DNA of 64,000 nt from an uncultured Dorea sp. (lineage in GTDB: Bacteria > Bacillota > Clostridia > Lachnospirales > Lachnospiraceae): the NCBI GenBank assembly GCA_910577685.1, contig CAJTOH010000017.1:1-64000 (forward strand), written 5' to 3'. A model generated the notes under the pieces. It had not been told where the DNA came from, did no database searches, and saw only the letters and a list, made by a program, of their open reading frames with translations. This document shows, piece by piece, positions 52,251-60,784 of the stretch. Made by a program: the position numbers and the translations under genes. The number at the start of each line of letters is the position of its first letter. Position 1 is the first letter of the stretch.

Positions 52251-53201
52251 GTGTCAAATGAATGGAATATCGTCGATGAAAAAACGAAAACTGACAGTGC
52301 AGAAGCATGTTCTGGGGAGAACAAAGGGGTTAATAAGGATGAGAACAAGATTGTTTCTATTATGAATAAGACGAATTCTGCAGAACAAGAGAATATGGCG
52401 TCAACAACTGAAACGGCAGCCCAGCTAGTCGCACAATATGCATCTCAACCCCTGCCCCAAGCCGTCGGCGATCCAATTCTTCAAGCAGTGGCTCAGGCCG
52501 TAGTTCAAACAGTAGCTCAAGTGCAGCCAATCGCACAAATCGCGGCTCAAGCTCAACCGACGGCTCAAGTTGAAGCGCAAAATCAATCAGAACCTCAGAC
52601 AGCCATTTTATCGCCCGAACAGCCCGCAGCGGAATCGTCCGGTGTATCCGGCGTTCAGACTGCCGGTCAATCCCCTGCCGATTCGTCCGGAGCTGCTGCC
52701 GTTCAGACCGGATTCTTTGCAGCTTCCAGTGCGGCAGATACACCAACCTCCTCTGAGGAATCCGCAGGTCGGGCTTTGGAGCCTGACGAGAACGACAATT
52801 CCGGCGGCAGAAAACGCCGTTTCTTCCGTTCCGACCCTGATGATGATTTTGATTTCGACGAAGAGGCGCGCCCAAAGAAACGTTTCTTCCGTCTTCGTTC
52901 GGCCGGCGACGAAGAAACCAGAGATAAACTCATCCTTTCCAGAATTAAAGACGAGGATCTCATGGAATACCTTGCATTAGAACAACGGAGGCTTGAATTC
53001 CTGCAGCAGGCAAAGGAGGCGAAGGAAAAGCGTATCCTGATCGCCTTTCAGCTCTTGATTTCCCTGGCCGCCATTGTCGTAATTACCTATCTGTTACAGG
53101 ATAATCCAACCATTCTCATTAGTATCCTGTATATTGTAGGGATCGTTGCTGCTCTTAATGTGTGGAAGAATCCACATGACAGATGGCGCAAAAAGAAATA
53201 A
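52251..53201 (+). CDS. Low-complexity Ala/Gln-rich membrane protein, unknown function
   Basis: 316 residues from GTG 52251, with AAAGGAGGG 8 nt upstream. Residues ~55-130 are a degenerate Ala-Gln-Val repeat (AQAVVQTVAQVQPIAQIAAQ type), followed by Pro/Ser-rich and acidic segments. Two RKRRFFR-like and PKKRFFRL motifs flank an acidic DPDDDFDFDEEA stretch (~182-205). A charged helix (~235-265) leads to two membrane helices (~265-285 and ~290-305) and a basic end WRKKK. So most of the protein faces the cytosol. No known domain recognised. The repeats make the length likely to vary between strains. Confidence 0.75.
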   Translation: MSNEWNIVDEKTKTDSAEACSGENKGVNKDENKIVSIMNKTNSAEQENMASTTETAAQLVAQYASQPLPQAVGDPILQAVAQAVVQTVAQVQPIAQIAAQAQPTAQVEAQNQSEPQTAILSPEQPAAESSGVSGVQTAGQSPADSSGAAAVQTGFFAASSAADTPTSSEESAGRALEPDENDNSGGRKRRFFRSDPDDDFDFDEEARPKKRFFRLRSAGDEETRDKLILSRIKDEDLMEYLALEQRRLEFLQQAKEAKEKRILIAFQLLISLAAIVVITYLLQDNPTILISILYIVGIVAALNVWKNPHDRWRKKK

Positions 53202-53214
53202 AAAGATCAGATAC

Positions 53215-53256
53215 ACAGCAGTTACGAGCGGGCAGAAGACGCTTCATAGCTGCTGT
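53215..53256 (+). terminator. Probable terminator of the Ala/Gln-rich protein gene
   Basis: Arms ACAGCAG and CTGCTGT with a 28-nt loop, followed by TTGTTTC, 13 nt past the stop codon and before the convergent spmB stop. Confidence 0.5.
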
Positions 53257-53269
53257 TTGTTTCTGTATT

Positions 53270-53797
53270 TCAAATCATCATCCCAGCCAGAATCACGCTG
53301 GCAATAAGTCCCGCCAAGGTCGACAGAAGCGCGCCCGTCAACGTATACCGCGTCTTCGTCACTTTTGCCGTCATAAAATATACGCTCATTGTATAAAAAA
53401 TTGTCTCCGTGCAGGACATGCTGATAGACCCGATCAACCCTATATAGGAATCCGTCCCAAATTCTTTAAAAAGATCCAGCAACAGTCCGGTCGCCGCAGA
53501 GGACGAGAACATTTTGACTACCGTTAGCGGCACCAGTTCGCCCGGGAAGCCAAGAGATCCCGTAAAATTTCCGATTATATTAGATATAAAATCCAAGAAT
53601 CCCGACGCGCGCAGAATCCCCACCGCCACCATAAGCCCTACCAAAGTCGGCATGATCTTAATCACTGTGAAGAAACCGCTTTTAGCTCCCTTAATAAAGG
53701 TATCGTATACATTGACCTCCATTAGGATCCCATAGCTTATGATTCCAAAGATTACCAGCGGCACAATAAAATCCGTCATAAACAATAATAATTTCAC
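53270..53797 (-). CDS. spmB: Spore maturation protein B
   Basis: 175 residues, usual for SpmB. GTG start (VKLLLFMTDFIVPLVIFGII). Several membrane helices of the nucleoside-recognition (Gate) domain; motifs FTGSLGFPGELVPLTVVKMF, SSSAATGLLLDLFKEFG and SISMSCTETIFYTMSVYF match SpmB closely. In Bacillus, SpmA and SpmB are needed for core dehydration and heat resistance of spores. spmA normally lies directly upstream in the same operon; here the upstream gene is proS and no spmA is in the window. Supports a spore-forming host lineage. Confidence 0.9.
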   Translation of the reverse strand: MKLLLFMTDFIVPLVIFGIISYGILMEVNVYDTFIKGAKSGFFTVIKIMPTLVGLMVAVGILRASGFLDFISNIIGNFTGSLGFPGELVPLTVVKMFSSSAATGLLLDLFKEFGTDSYIGLIGSISMSCTETIFYTMSVYFMTAKVTKTRYTLTGALLSTLAGLIASVILAGMMI

Positions 53798-53873
53798 AGG
53801 AGTCCCCCGTTTTCATATGAAGCTTATTCTTATTGTATGTATGACATATGCATTTTATCTCTAAAATAATAAA

Positions 53874-53901
53874 AAGGCCGGACATCAACCCCCGGCCTTT
53901 C
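53874..53901 (-). terminator. Terminator of proS
   Basis: 9-bp arms AAAGGCCGG and CCGGCCTTT; T-rich tract follows on the minus strand, 40 nt past the proS stop. Confidence 0.8.
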
Positions 53902-53941
53902 CATATTATATTCTCGATTCTGCCGCTTTGCTCCCGCAGGC

Positions 53942-55381
53942 TTAGTATGACTTACCCCAGTATGCCATATGCTTCGCCGGTTTGCCGCACCAGATACATT
54001 TGTCTGAAATCATATCCTCATCTTCAATCAGACATCTCGTTGCCGCACCGCCTGTTACATACTTCACTTCGCCTTCACACTCCGGATCTCCGCACCAGCA
54101 TGCTTTAACGAATCCACGGTTCTTCTTAAACTTCTCCGTCATCTCGTCCAGCGTAACCGCCGTGTCGATGTGGCTCTTCAAGAACTCGTTCGCCCGGTCG
54201 TACATATCCTGCTGAATTGTCTCTAAGATATCCCGAAGCTTAACGACAATCTCATCCATGGAAACCACCATCTTCTCACGGGTATCACGGCGTACGACAA
54301 TCACCTGATTTTTCTCAAGATCCTTAGGACCGATCTCAATACGGGTCGGAATACCTAACATCTCCTGCTCGGAGAACTTCCATCCCGGACTCTTCTCGGA
54401 AGCGTCAATCTTCACTCTGTATCCGGCTTTCTTGAGTTCATCCAAAAGCGCATAAGCCTTGTCAAGCACGCCCTCTTTGTGCTGTGCCACCGGAATAACG
54501 CGGCACTCCACAGGAGCCACATGCGGAGGCAGTACCAGCCCGTCGTCGTCGCCGTGAACCATAATCAGCGCGCCGATACTTCTGGTGGACCATCCCCATG
54601 ACGTCTCGTATACGCTCTGAAGCTCATTGTTCTTATCTACATACTTGATATCAAACGCATCCGGGAAACCGCTTCCGAAGAAATGGCTGGTTGCAGACTG
54701 CAGCGCCTTGCCGTCGTGCATCAGCGCCTCGATGGTATAGGTATCCTGCGCCCCGGCAAACTTCTCATGCTCTGCCTTTCTACCGGATACAAACGGAATC
54801 GCCAGCGTCTCTTTGTAACAATCCTCATATACATGGAGCATCTGAATCGTACGCTCCTCAGCTTCCTCATAGGTTGCGTGGATGGTATGTCCTTCCTGCC
54901 ACAAGAACTCTCTGGAACGCAGGAAAGGTCTGGTCGTCTTCTCCCACCGAAGCACAGAATTCCACTGGTTCCATACCTTAGGAAGATCTCTGTAAGACTT
55001 TACGGTCCTTGCCCACAGATCACAGAATAAAGTCTCGGACGTAGGACGGATACACAGTCTCTCCTGCAGCCTCTCCATACCGCCGTGGGTCACCCATGCT
55101 ACCTCCGGCGCGAAACCGTCTACATGGTCCGCCTCCTTCTCAAGAAGCGCCTCCGGGATTAACAGCGGAAGGGATACGTTCTCCACTCCGGTCTCTTTAA
55201 ATCTCTTGTCCAGATCTGCCTGAATCAACTCCCAGATCGCGTATCCGTTGGGAAGGTAGTTCAGACATCCCTTAACGCTTGAATAGTCGCACAACTCTGC
55301 CTCGCGTACCACGTCCGTATACCACTGAGCAAAATTCTCATCTCTTGACGTGATATTCTTTACCAGTTTTTCCTTTGCCAT
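53942..55381 (-). CDS. proS: Prolyl-tRNA synthetase (archaeal/eukaryotic-like form)
   Basis: 479 residues from ATG 55381 (AAAAGGAGAAG upstream). Class II synthetase charging tRNA-Pro. Motif 2 TRPFLRSREFLWQEGHTIHA, the RPTSET stretch, and motif 3 are present; the short form lacks the bacterial editing insertion and has the C-terminal cysteine-rich zinc domain (CWCGDPECEG ... CIWCGKP) and the final Tyr of the archaeal-type enzyme. This form is common in Clostridia. Expression is controlled by a T-box leader with a CCU specifier between the promoter at 55812-55840 and the gene. Confidence 0.96.
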   Translation of the reverse strand: MAKEKLVKNITSRDENFAQWYTDVVREAELCDYSSVKGCLNYLPNGYAIWELIQADLDKRFKETGVENVSLPLLIPEALLEKEADHVDGFAPEVAWVTHGGMERLQERLCIRPTSETLFCDLWARTVKSYRDLPKVWNQWNSVLRWEKTTRPFLRSREFLWQEGHTIHATYEEAEERTIQMLHVYEDCYKETLAIPFVSGRKAEHEKFAGAQDTYTIEALMHDGKALQSATSHFFGSGFPDAFDIKYVDKNNELQSVYETSWGWSTRSIGALIMVHGDDDGLVLPPHVAPVECRVIPVAQHKEGVLDKAYALLDELKKAGYRVKIDASEKSPGWKFSEQEMLGIPTRIEIGPKDLEKNQVIVVRRDTREKMVVSMDEIVVKLRDILETIQQDMYDRANEFLKSHIDTAVTLDEMTEKFKKNRGFVKACWCGDPECEGEVKYVTGGAATRCLIEDEDMISDKCIWCGKPAKHMAYWGKSY

Positions 55382-55512
55382 GTTTCTCTTCTCCTTTTCT
55401 TTTCCGGCAGGGCCCTTGCCCCACGATATTGTCGGCGCTCCCGGATTCATGGACTATTCCGGGAACACATTCGTCCGTCGGAAGCAGTCCCGGTCACGGT
55501 AATCCCATCGGC

Positions 55513-55805
55513 AATAAAAAAACACCGGACCTTCGGCTCCCCATCACAAATAAAAGGGACCGAAAAGCTCGGCGGTACCACCCTAGTTAACTGCGACCCT
55601 CTCGCAGTTCTCTCTTTATCGCCATTAACGCTGACGTCACGCTGCATTTTCATACAGGGGCTCCAAGGTAGGTTCGTTACAGGTTAATCCAAGAATCTTC
55701 CAGCCGACGGATTCTCTCTCTGTAGGATACGTATGCAGCTACTATTCCTCTTCACAGCCAAATCCCGCCTCTGCAACCATCATTGCCGGCGGGTTTTTAA
55801 GTTTG
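55513..55805 (-). promoter_or_regulatory. T-box riboswitch (proline), proS leader
   Basis: On the minus strand: stem I elements GAAGAGGAATAGTAGC and CAGAGAGAGAATCC...GGCTGGAAG, a specifier stretch GAACCTACCTTGGAGC with CCU (55670-55672) as Pro codon, and the T-box core AGGGTGGTACCGC (55572-55584). A terminator stem ends in TTTTTTT near 55516-55522. Uncharged tRNA-Pro should pair with the core and allow read-through into proS. Confidence 0.92.
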
Positions 55806-55811
55806 AATGTA

Positions 55812-55840
55812 ATTCTAATGGATGGCGGAAGATTTGTCAA
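55812..55840 (-). promoter_or_regulatory. Promoter of the T-box-proS unit
   Basis: Minus-strand TTGACA (55835-55840), 17-bp spacer, TAGAAT (55812-55817); start near 55805. Confidence 0.85.
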
Positions 55841-55869
55841 GGGGAAATTTCATCGGCTGCTAATCGGCT

Positions 55870-55953
55870 GGTAACCGCGCATCAAACGCGCATTACTGTT
55901 CACACGTTCCGCAAGGGATTCCTCTGCATAGCGGAGCGTGCTGAACCGTTACC
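55870..55953. other. Structured non-coding segment resembling a three-way junction
   Basis: Outer stem GGTAAC/GTTACC (55870-55875 with 55948-55953) encloses a small hairpin GCGC..GCGC (55877-55891) and a longer helix GTTCACACGTTCCGC with GCGGAGCGTGCTGAAC (55898-55912 with 55931-55946). It lies just past the exchanger stop codon and before the proS promoter. It may be a 3'-UTR structure or terminator for the exchanger; no T-tract supports termination. Confidence 0.5.
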
Positions 55954-55958
55954 TATAT

Positions 55959-56927
55959 TTACCGCATCAGTATGTAAACAAAGAATACCAGATACGCCAG
56001 CAAAAACACGATGCCTTCACTCCTGCGGATCTCACGTTTGCTCAATGCCGCCAGATACACAAGCAGGCTTGCCGCAATCAGGATGGCCGTATCATATACC
56101 GCCGTAACATCCATCACAATCGGCGTAATCGCCGAAGAAGCGCCCAGAATCAGAAGGATATTGAAAATATTCGACCCGACCACATTTCCCACCGCAAGGT
56201 CGTTCTCTCCTTTGCCCGCCGCCACGACGGAGGTCACAAGCTCGGGCAGGGACGTCCCTAACGCCACGATCGTAAGCCCGATAAACGTCTGGCTCAGTCC
56301 GAATTGAACCGCAATCGCACAGGCGCTGTCCACAACCAGATTCCCTCCTAAAATAATTCCGGCCAACCCGCATCCTATGTATAAAGCGCTGTTCACAGGG
56401 CTCAAAACCTCATACTCATCCGAATCGTCCTCCTGCCGTCCTCTCGCCGCAAGAGCTTCCGTCACGGTCGCATAGAGGAAAATAATAAACAGCGCTAGTA
56501 ACAATATTCCGCCCCATCTCCCAAGGACAAACGTTCCGCCGCCGCTTAGGACCTTCGTAATCGAAAAATTCGAATTCAGCAGGAGCAAAATTACCGTAAT
56601 AAATATAGAAAAAGGAAATTCCTTCTTCAACAGAGACCATTTTGCCTGTACCGGATTCACCAGCGCGCAGCACCCAAGAACCACCAGAAGATTGAAAATA
56701 TTCGACCCAAGCACATTGCTTACCGCGAGGTCGTTGTCTCCCCGCAAGGCCGCCGTAATGCTGACCGAGAATTCCGGCATGCTGGTGCCGAACGCAACCA
56801 CCGTAAGACCGATCACAATTGTCGGCACCTTTAAGATCCGCGCTACGCTGGAGCTTCCGTCGACAAAATAATCCGCCCCTTTGATCAGCAGCACAAATCC
56901 GGCTATCAATAGAATATAATCCATCAT
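55959..56927 (-). CDS. CaCA-family calcium/sodium antiporter (YrbG type)
   Basis: 322 residues from the first of two adjacent ATGs (GGGAG 7 nt upstream). About ten membrane helices and the two inverted alpha repeats: GTSMPEFSVSITAALRGDND...NVLGSNIFNL (~50-85) and GTSLPELVTSVVAAGKGEND...NVVGSNIFNI (~220-260), each with the ion-binding acidic residue. Exchanges Ca2+ or K+ for Na+/H+ across the membrane; the exact ions are unknown. A helix break between halves has an acidic loop (QEDDSDEYEVL). Single gene, divergent from rluA. Confidence 0.93.
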   Translation of the reverse strand: MMDYILLIAGFVLLIKGADYFVDGSSSVARILKVPTIVIGLTVVAFGTSMPEFSVSITAALRGDNDLAVSNVLGSNIFNLLVVLGCCALVNPVQAKWSLLKKEFPFSIFITVILLLLNSNFSITKVLSGGGTFVLGRWGGILLLALFIIFLYATVTEALAARGRQEDDSDEYEVLSPVNSALYIGCGLAGIILGGNLVVDSACAIAVQFGLSQTFIGLTIVALGTSLPELVTSVVAAGKGENDLAVGNVVGSNIFNILLILGASSAITPIVMDVTAVYDTAILIAASLLVYLAALSKREIRRSEGIVFLLAYLVFFVYILMR

Positions 56928-57015
56928 AATCCTACTCCCATTTCTATTTGCATATTTTGACACACTATGTTTAAATGATAAGAACAGATTGAATGAAAGT
57001 CAAGGAGAATTCTTT

Positions 57016-57705
57016 ATGATCACGAATGTTTTAGAGATACTATACGAAGACAACCACCTCCTAGTGTGCGTCAAGCCACACGGCATTGCCACACAGAGCC
57101 GAAGAATCGGCTCTCCGGATATGGTCAGCCTTCTGAAAAACCACCTTCACAAGACCTCCCCTTCCAAGGGCGAACCCTATCTTGCAGTCATCCACCGCTT
57201 AGACCAGCCCGTAACCGGGATTCTGGTCTTCGCCAAGACTCCATTTGCCGCAAAAGAGTTATCCCGGCAGCTGACAAGCCAAGGTTTCGGGAAATACTAC
57301 CGCGCCCTCGTGGAAGGCCGTCCCCCAAAACCGGAAGGAATCCTTGAGCACTATCTCGCCAAAGATCCCCGCGCCAACCTGTCTCGTGTATGCCGCCCGG
57401 AGACCCGCGGCGCCAAACCGGCAAAGCTCTATTACTCTACCGTTCCGGACGGCTGCAGGTATTTCTCCGGCGAATACCTCTCTCTTCCTAATGTAAGCGA
57501 GCTTGAAGTCAAGCTCAGCACCGGACGCCATCATCAGATCCGCGTCCAGTTGGCCCATATCGGCTGCCCAATCATCGGCGACACCAAGTATAACCCGGAC
57601 TGCGCCGCTTTACCCTTACGGCAGACGATCTGTCTCAGCGCATACCGCTTAGATTTCTATCACCCCAAGACCCGCCAACTTCTCCGCTTCAACCTATGCG
57701 GCTGA
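57016..57705 (+). CDS. RluA-family pseudouridine synthase
   Basis: 229 residues from ATG 57016 (AAGGAG 8 nt upstream); an earlier ATG at 56989 has no site. Catalytic HRLDQPVTGILVFAKT (Asp in HRLD) at ~60-75, KYYRALVEG (~100), and the C-terminal STGRHHQIRVQLAHIGCPIIGDTKY. No S4 domain, so the stand-alone RluA/TruC-like subclass that modifies rRNA or tRNA; the target uridine cannot be told. The last codons (LCG) lie in the first of three 32-bp tandem repeats that continue downstream. Confidence 0.9.
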   Translation: MITNVLEILYEDNHLLVCVKPHGIATQSRRIGSPDMVSLLKNHLHKTSPSKGEPYLAVIHRLDQPVTGILVFAKTPFAAKELSRQLTSQGFGKYYRALVEGRPPKPEGILEHYLAKDPRANLSRVCRPETRGAKPAKLYYSTVPDGCRYFSGEYLSLPNVSELEVKLSTGRHHQIRVQLAHIGCPIIGDTKYNPDCAALPLRQTICLSAYRLDFYHPKTRQLLRFNLCG

Positions 57706-57789
57706 ACTTAACCTTCCACTTCGGCCTATACGGCTGAACTTAACCTTTCAAATCCAGCATATGCGGCTGAACGTAACTTTCAATTATAA
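57694..57789 (+). repeat. Three tandem 32-bp repeats at the rluA 3' end
   Basis: CTATGCGGCTGAACTTAACC (57694), CTATACGGCTGAACTTAACC (57726) and CATATGCGGCTGAACGTAAC (57758): exact 32-bp period, first ~25 bases conserved. Copy 1 carries the stop codon of the pseudouridine synthase gene; copies 2 and 3 are non-coding. Confidence 0.85.
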
Positions 57790-57814
57790 TATATCCGCCC
57801 CGAACTTGACCGTA

Positions 57815-57843
57815 GAAAAAGAGGGCATCTTACTCGCCCTCTT
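57815..57843 (-). terminator. Terminator overlapping the spoVG stop codon
   Basis: Arms AAGAGGGC and GCCCTCTT with the TAA in the loop, then TTTTTCT on the minus strand. Confidence 0.8.
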
Positions 57844-58099
57844 CCTCTAATGCTTCTTCGTACTTCTCAAGGATAATACTCTGTATGCGCTCTCGTGTTC
57901 CTGAGTTAATCGGATGTGCGATATCTCGATACTCTCCGTCCACTGCTTTCTTGCTCGGCATAGCGATAAAGAGTCCCTTCTCACCCTCGATGACTTTGAT
58001 ATCGTGTACCACAAACTCCTCGTCCATTGTAATGGACACAACTGCCTTGAGTTTGCCTTCCTTTGCCACCTTTCTCACGCGTACATCTGTAATCTGCAT
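57830..58099 (-). CDS. spoVG: Septation regulator SpoVG
   Basis: 89 residues starting MQITDVRVRKV, the conserved SpoVG start; the open frame extends 13 codons further up but the family begins here. GLFIAMPSKK, GEYRDIAHPINSGTRERIQ are family hallmarks. SpoVG is a small nucleic-acid-binding protein that affects asymmetric septation, sporulation and capsule or virulence genes in Firmicutes. The acidic tail EALEEEGE is typical. The promoter is not obvious; glgD ends 72 nt upstream on the same strand, so it may be read from that operon. Confidence 0.95.
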   Translation of the reverse strand: MQITDVRVRKVAKEGKLKAVVSITMDEEFVVHDIKVIEGEKGLFIAMPSKKAVDGEYRDIAHPINSGTRERIQSIILEKYEEALEEEGE

Positions 58100-58171
58100 C
58101 TCCTTACTTGCCCCTTTCTTCCTAACAGGAACCGGCACGAAAAATGAATCATCCGATCCCTGACTTATGCA

Positions 58172-59290
58172 CTATAGTGCATACCTCTCGTTCTTTTCTA
58201 CGACTACCTTCACACCGTTTGCCCCGACATGGCGCGTATTCGCCCTAATCGTATCCCTGCTTTCTACAATGCAATTCTCAATATACGTGTTGTCCCCAAG
58301 ATATACATCATTCAGAATAACCGAGTTCTTAATGACACAATTATTCCCCACGAATGTCTTCTTGAAAAGAACCGAGTTCTCCACCGTACCGTTAATAATG
58401 CTGCCGCTCCCCACAAGACTGTTCTTAACGATAGCTCCAGGATTATACTTCGCAGGCGGCAGGTCGCTTACCTTCGAATAGATCTCCGGATACTCCCGGA
58501 AAAAGTAATTTCGCACCTCCGGTTTCAGGAAATCCATATTCGTCCGGTAATAAGCCGCCACCGTTGAAATGTTGTTCCAGTAGTCCTTTATCTCATAACC
58601 GTACATCCTCTTCAGATTCTTATATCTGATCAGAATATCCGTTACGAAATCATGTCTCTCTTCCTCCGCGCAATGCTCGATCAAGTCGATCAAAAGCCTT
58701 CTTCTGATCACGTAGATCCCTGCCGAAACCATATTAGATGTCGCCAGCATAGGCTTCTCTTCAAATTCCTCAATGCGCATGTCCTCATTCATCTTTAAAG
58801 TTCCAAAACGGCTGGCGTCCTCATCCGCATCAATCCTCTTGCATACCACCGTAATATCCGCTTTCTTCCGGATATGGTACTCCAGCGCCTTATTATAATT
58901 CATCTTATACACGGCGTCCCCGGAAGAAATAATCACATAAGGTTCGTGACATTTTCTCAGGAATTCAAGATTCTGGTAGATCGCATCTGCGGTTCCTCTG
59001 TACCAGTATCCGTTGTCCGCCGTTATCGTCGGGGTAAATACATACAGTCCCCCCTGCTTTCTGCCAAAATCCCACCACTTGGAAGAATTCAGATGTTCAT
59101 TCAGCGAACGCGCATTATACTGCGTCAGTACCGCTACCTTCTGGATATGGGAATTCGACATATTGCTCAACGCAAAGTCGATCGCCCTGTAGCTCCCTGC
59201 GACCGGCATTGCCGCAATCGCCCGTCTCTGAGTCAGTTCACGCATCTTATGACTGTTGCCGCCTGCTAAAATAATACCTACCGCTCTCAT
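58172..59290 (-). CDS. glgD: Glucose-1-phosphate adenylyltransferase-like subunit GlgD
   Basis: 372 residues. Nucleotidyltransferase fold with altered N-terminal loop (GIILAGGNSHKMRELTQRRA, lacking the GGxGxRLxxLT of active subunits), then YRAIDFALSNMSNS and a left-handed beta-helix of hexapeptide repeats at the C-terminus (~290-370). GlgD is the regulatory or stimulating partner of GlgC in Firmicutes ADP-glucose pyrophosphorylase. Its ATG overlaps the glgC stop (ATGA). Together they commit glucose-1-phosphate to glycogen; glycogen synthase and branching enzyme genes are not in the window. Confidence 0.95.
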   Translation of the reverse strand: MRAVGIILAGGNSHKMRELTQRRAIAAMPVAGSYRAIDFALSNMSNSHIQKVAVLTQYNARSLNEHLNSSKWWDFGRKQGGLYVFTPTITADNGYWYRGTADAIYQNLEFLRKCHEPYVIISSGDAVYKMNYNKALEYHIRKKADITVVCKRIDADEDASRFGTLKMNEDMRIEEFEEKPMLATSNMVSAGIYVIRRRLLIDLIEHCAEEERHDFVTDILIRYKNLKRMYGYEIKDYWNNISTVAAYYRTNMDFLKPEVRNYFFREYPEIYSKVSDLPPAKYNPGAIVKNSLVGSGSIINGTVENSVLFKKTFVGNNCVIKNSVILNDVYLGDNTYIENCIVESRDTIRANTRHVGANGVKVVVEKNERYAL

Positions 59291-60561
59291 ACTCGTCCAC
59301 CTGCCTTTATCAATGTCTCTCCGCTCGACAGTACTCCGTTCGGATAATCCTCCCCGGATGTCACGCCGCTGATGGCAGTATTCTTCCCAACCTGTACTCC
59401 GTCCGGTATCACAGAATTCTCCCCGACCGTTACAAGGCCGAAGGAATAAATCGACGGTTTTAACTTATTCGGCACGTCGCTGCCAATTCCAAAAGTCACA
59501 CGGTCGCCAATCTTACAGCTCTCCGCTATAACTGATTTGTCGATCACACATTCCCTGCCGATATGAACATCCTGCATAATTATAGAGTCCCTTATCACGG
59601 AGCCTTCCCCTATGGTAACGCCCGATCCGATCACACAATTATGAACCTCTCCGCAGATCTCGGAGCCATTGCCGATAACACTCCGGTCAACAACTGCCTG
59701 TCCGGAAATATACTGGGGCGGAAGAGCTCCGCTGTTCGTATAGATCTTCCAGTATTCTTCGTACAGGTTAAATTCCGGAATAATGTCGATCAGCTCCATA
59801 TTCGCCTCCCAGTAAGAACCAAGAGTCCCGACATCTTTCCAATATCCGTTATATTCATATGCAAACAGGCGCTGCCCCCGTTCATGGCAATACGGAATAA
59901 TATGCTTCCCGAAGTCGCAGCCCTGAACATTCTCAAGCGCAATCAGCGCCTCTTTCAATACCTTCCAGCTAAATATATAGATACCCATGGATGCAAGATT
60001 GCTCTTAGGCTCCGGCGGTTTCTCCTGAAACTCTGAAATCTTCCCCTCCCCGTCGGTCACCACGATACCAAAACGGCTGGCCTCCTCCTTCGGCACGGGC
60101 ATGGCTGCGATTGTAATATCCGCGTTGTTCTCCTTATGGTAATCCAACATCACCTCATAATCCATCTTGTAGATATGATCTCCCGAAAGTATCAGAACAT
60201 AGTCCGGGTTAAACGTCTCCATATAATTAAGGTTCTGGTATATGGCGTTGGCCGTGCCCGTATACCACTCACTGCTGCTGCTCTTCTCATAAGGCGGGAG
60301 AATCGTAACTCCTCCGAAATTACGATCCAAATCCCACGGGATCCCGATCCCGATGTGTGTATTCAATCGTAACGGCTGATATTGCGTCAGCACCCCGACA
60401 GTATCAATTCCTGAGTTAATGCAGTTGCTGAGCGGGAAGTCTATGATCCTGTATTTGCCCCCAAAGGCAACGGCTGGCTTAGCCACTTTTGCTGTAAGAA
60501 CCCCCAGTCTGCTTCCTTGGCCTCCAGCCAACAGCATTGCTATCATCTCTTTTTTTCTCAT
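59287..60561 (-). CDS. glgC: Glucose-1-phosphate adenylyltransferase GlgC
   Basis: 424 residues. Catalytic N-terminal domain: AMLLAGGQGSRLGVLTAKVAKPAV (~8-31), KYRIIDFPLSNCINSGI, the ILSGDHIYKMDY segment with the metal-binding Asp, and EFQEKP. The C-terminal beta-helix begins ~300 (DRSVIGNGSEICGEV...). Makes ADP-glucose from ATP and glucose-1-phosphate, the first step of glycogen synthesis. ATG with AAGGGGTGATG upstream and a consensus promoter 30 nt further. First gene of glgC-glgD. Confidence 0.97.
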   Translation of the reverse strand: MRKKEMIAMLLAGGQGSRLGVLTAKVAKPAVAFGGKYRIIDFPLSNCINSGIDTVGVLTQYQPLRLNTHIGIGIPWDLDRNFGGVTILPPYEKSSSSEWYTGTANAIYQNLNYMETFNPDYVLILSGDHIYKMDYEVMLDYHKENNADITIAAMPVPKEEASRFGIVVTDGEGKISEFQEKPPEPKSNLASMGIYIFSWKVLKEALIALENVQGCDFGKHIIPYCHERGQRLFAYEYNGYWKDVGTLGSYWEANMELIDIIPEFNLYEEYWKIYTNSGALPPQYISGQAVVDRSVIGNGSEICGEVHNCVIGSGVTIGEGSVIRDSIIMQDVHIGRECVIDKSVIAESCKIGDRVTFGIGSDVPNKLKPSIYSFGLVTVGENSVIPDGVQVGKNTAISGVTSGEDYPNGVLSSGETLIKAGGRV

Positions 60562-60592
60562 GTCATCACCCCTTCTCAGTAGTTTAATTCTT

Positions 60593-60621
60593 ATTATAAC
60601 ACATCTTTTCTACATAGTGAA
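60593..60621 (-). promoter_or_regulatory. Promoter of glgC-glgD
   Basis: Minus-strand TTCACT (60616-60621), 17-bp spacer, TATAAT (60593-60598), 31 nt before the glgC ATG. Confidence 0.7.
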
Positions 60622-60686
60622 CAATCTTTACAAAAAAAATGGATATTTTGTAAATATTTTATTAAAATAATACAAAAAATTTCGAC

Positions 60687-60715
60687 TTGGCTTTTTTTCC
60701 ATATATGTATATAAT
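60687..60715 (+). promoter_or_regulatory. Promoter of murC
   Basis: TTGGCT (60687-60692), 17-bp spacer, TATAAT (60710-60715), 70 nt before the murC ATG. Confidence 0.7.
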
Positions 60716-60784
60716 AATATGAACAGAATATAATTTTTATGACAAGCAAATTTCTGTTTTTAATTCAAAAAAGGAAGGTATCTA

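Noticed and set aside
52503..52620. CRISPR-like or VNTR DNA repeat in the Ala/Gln-rich region
   Set aside because: The repetition is at protein level with degenerate DNA units and no spacers; it is coding sequence.
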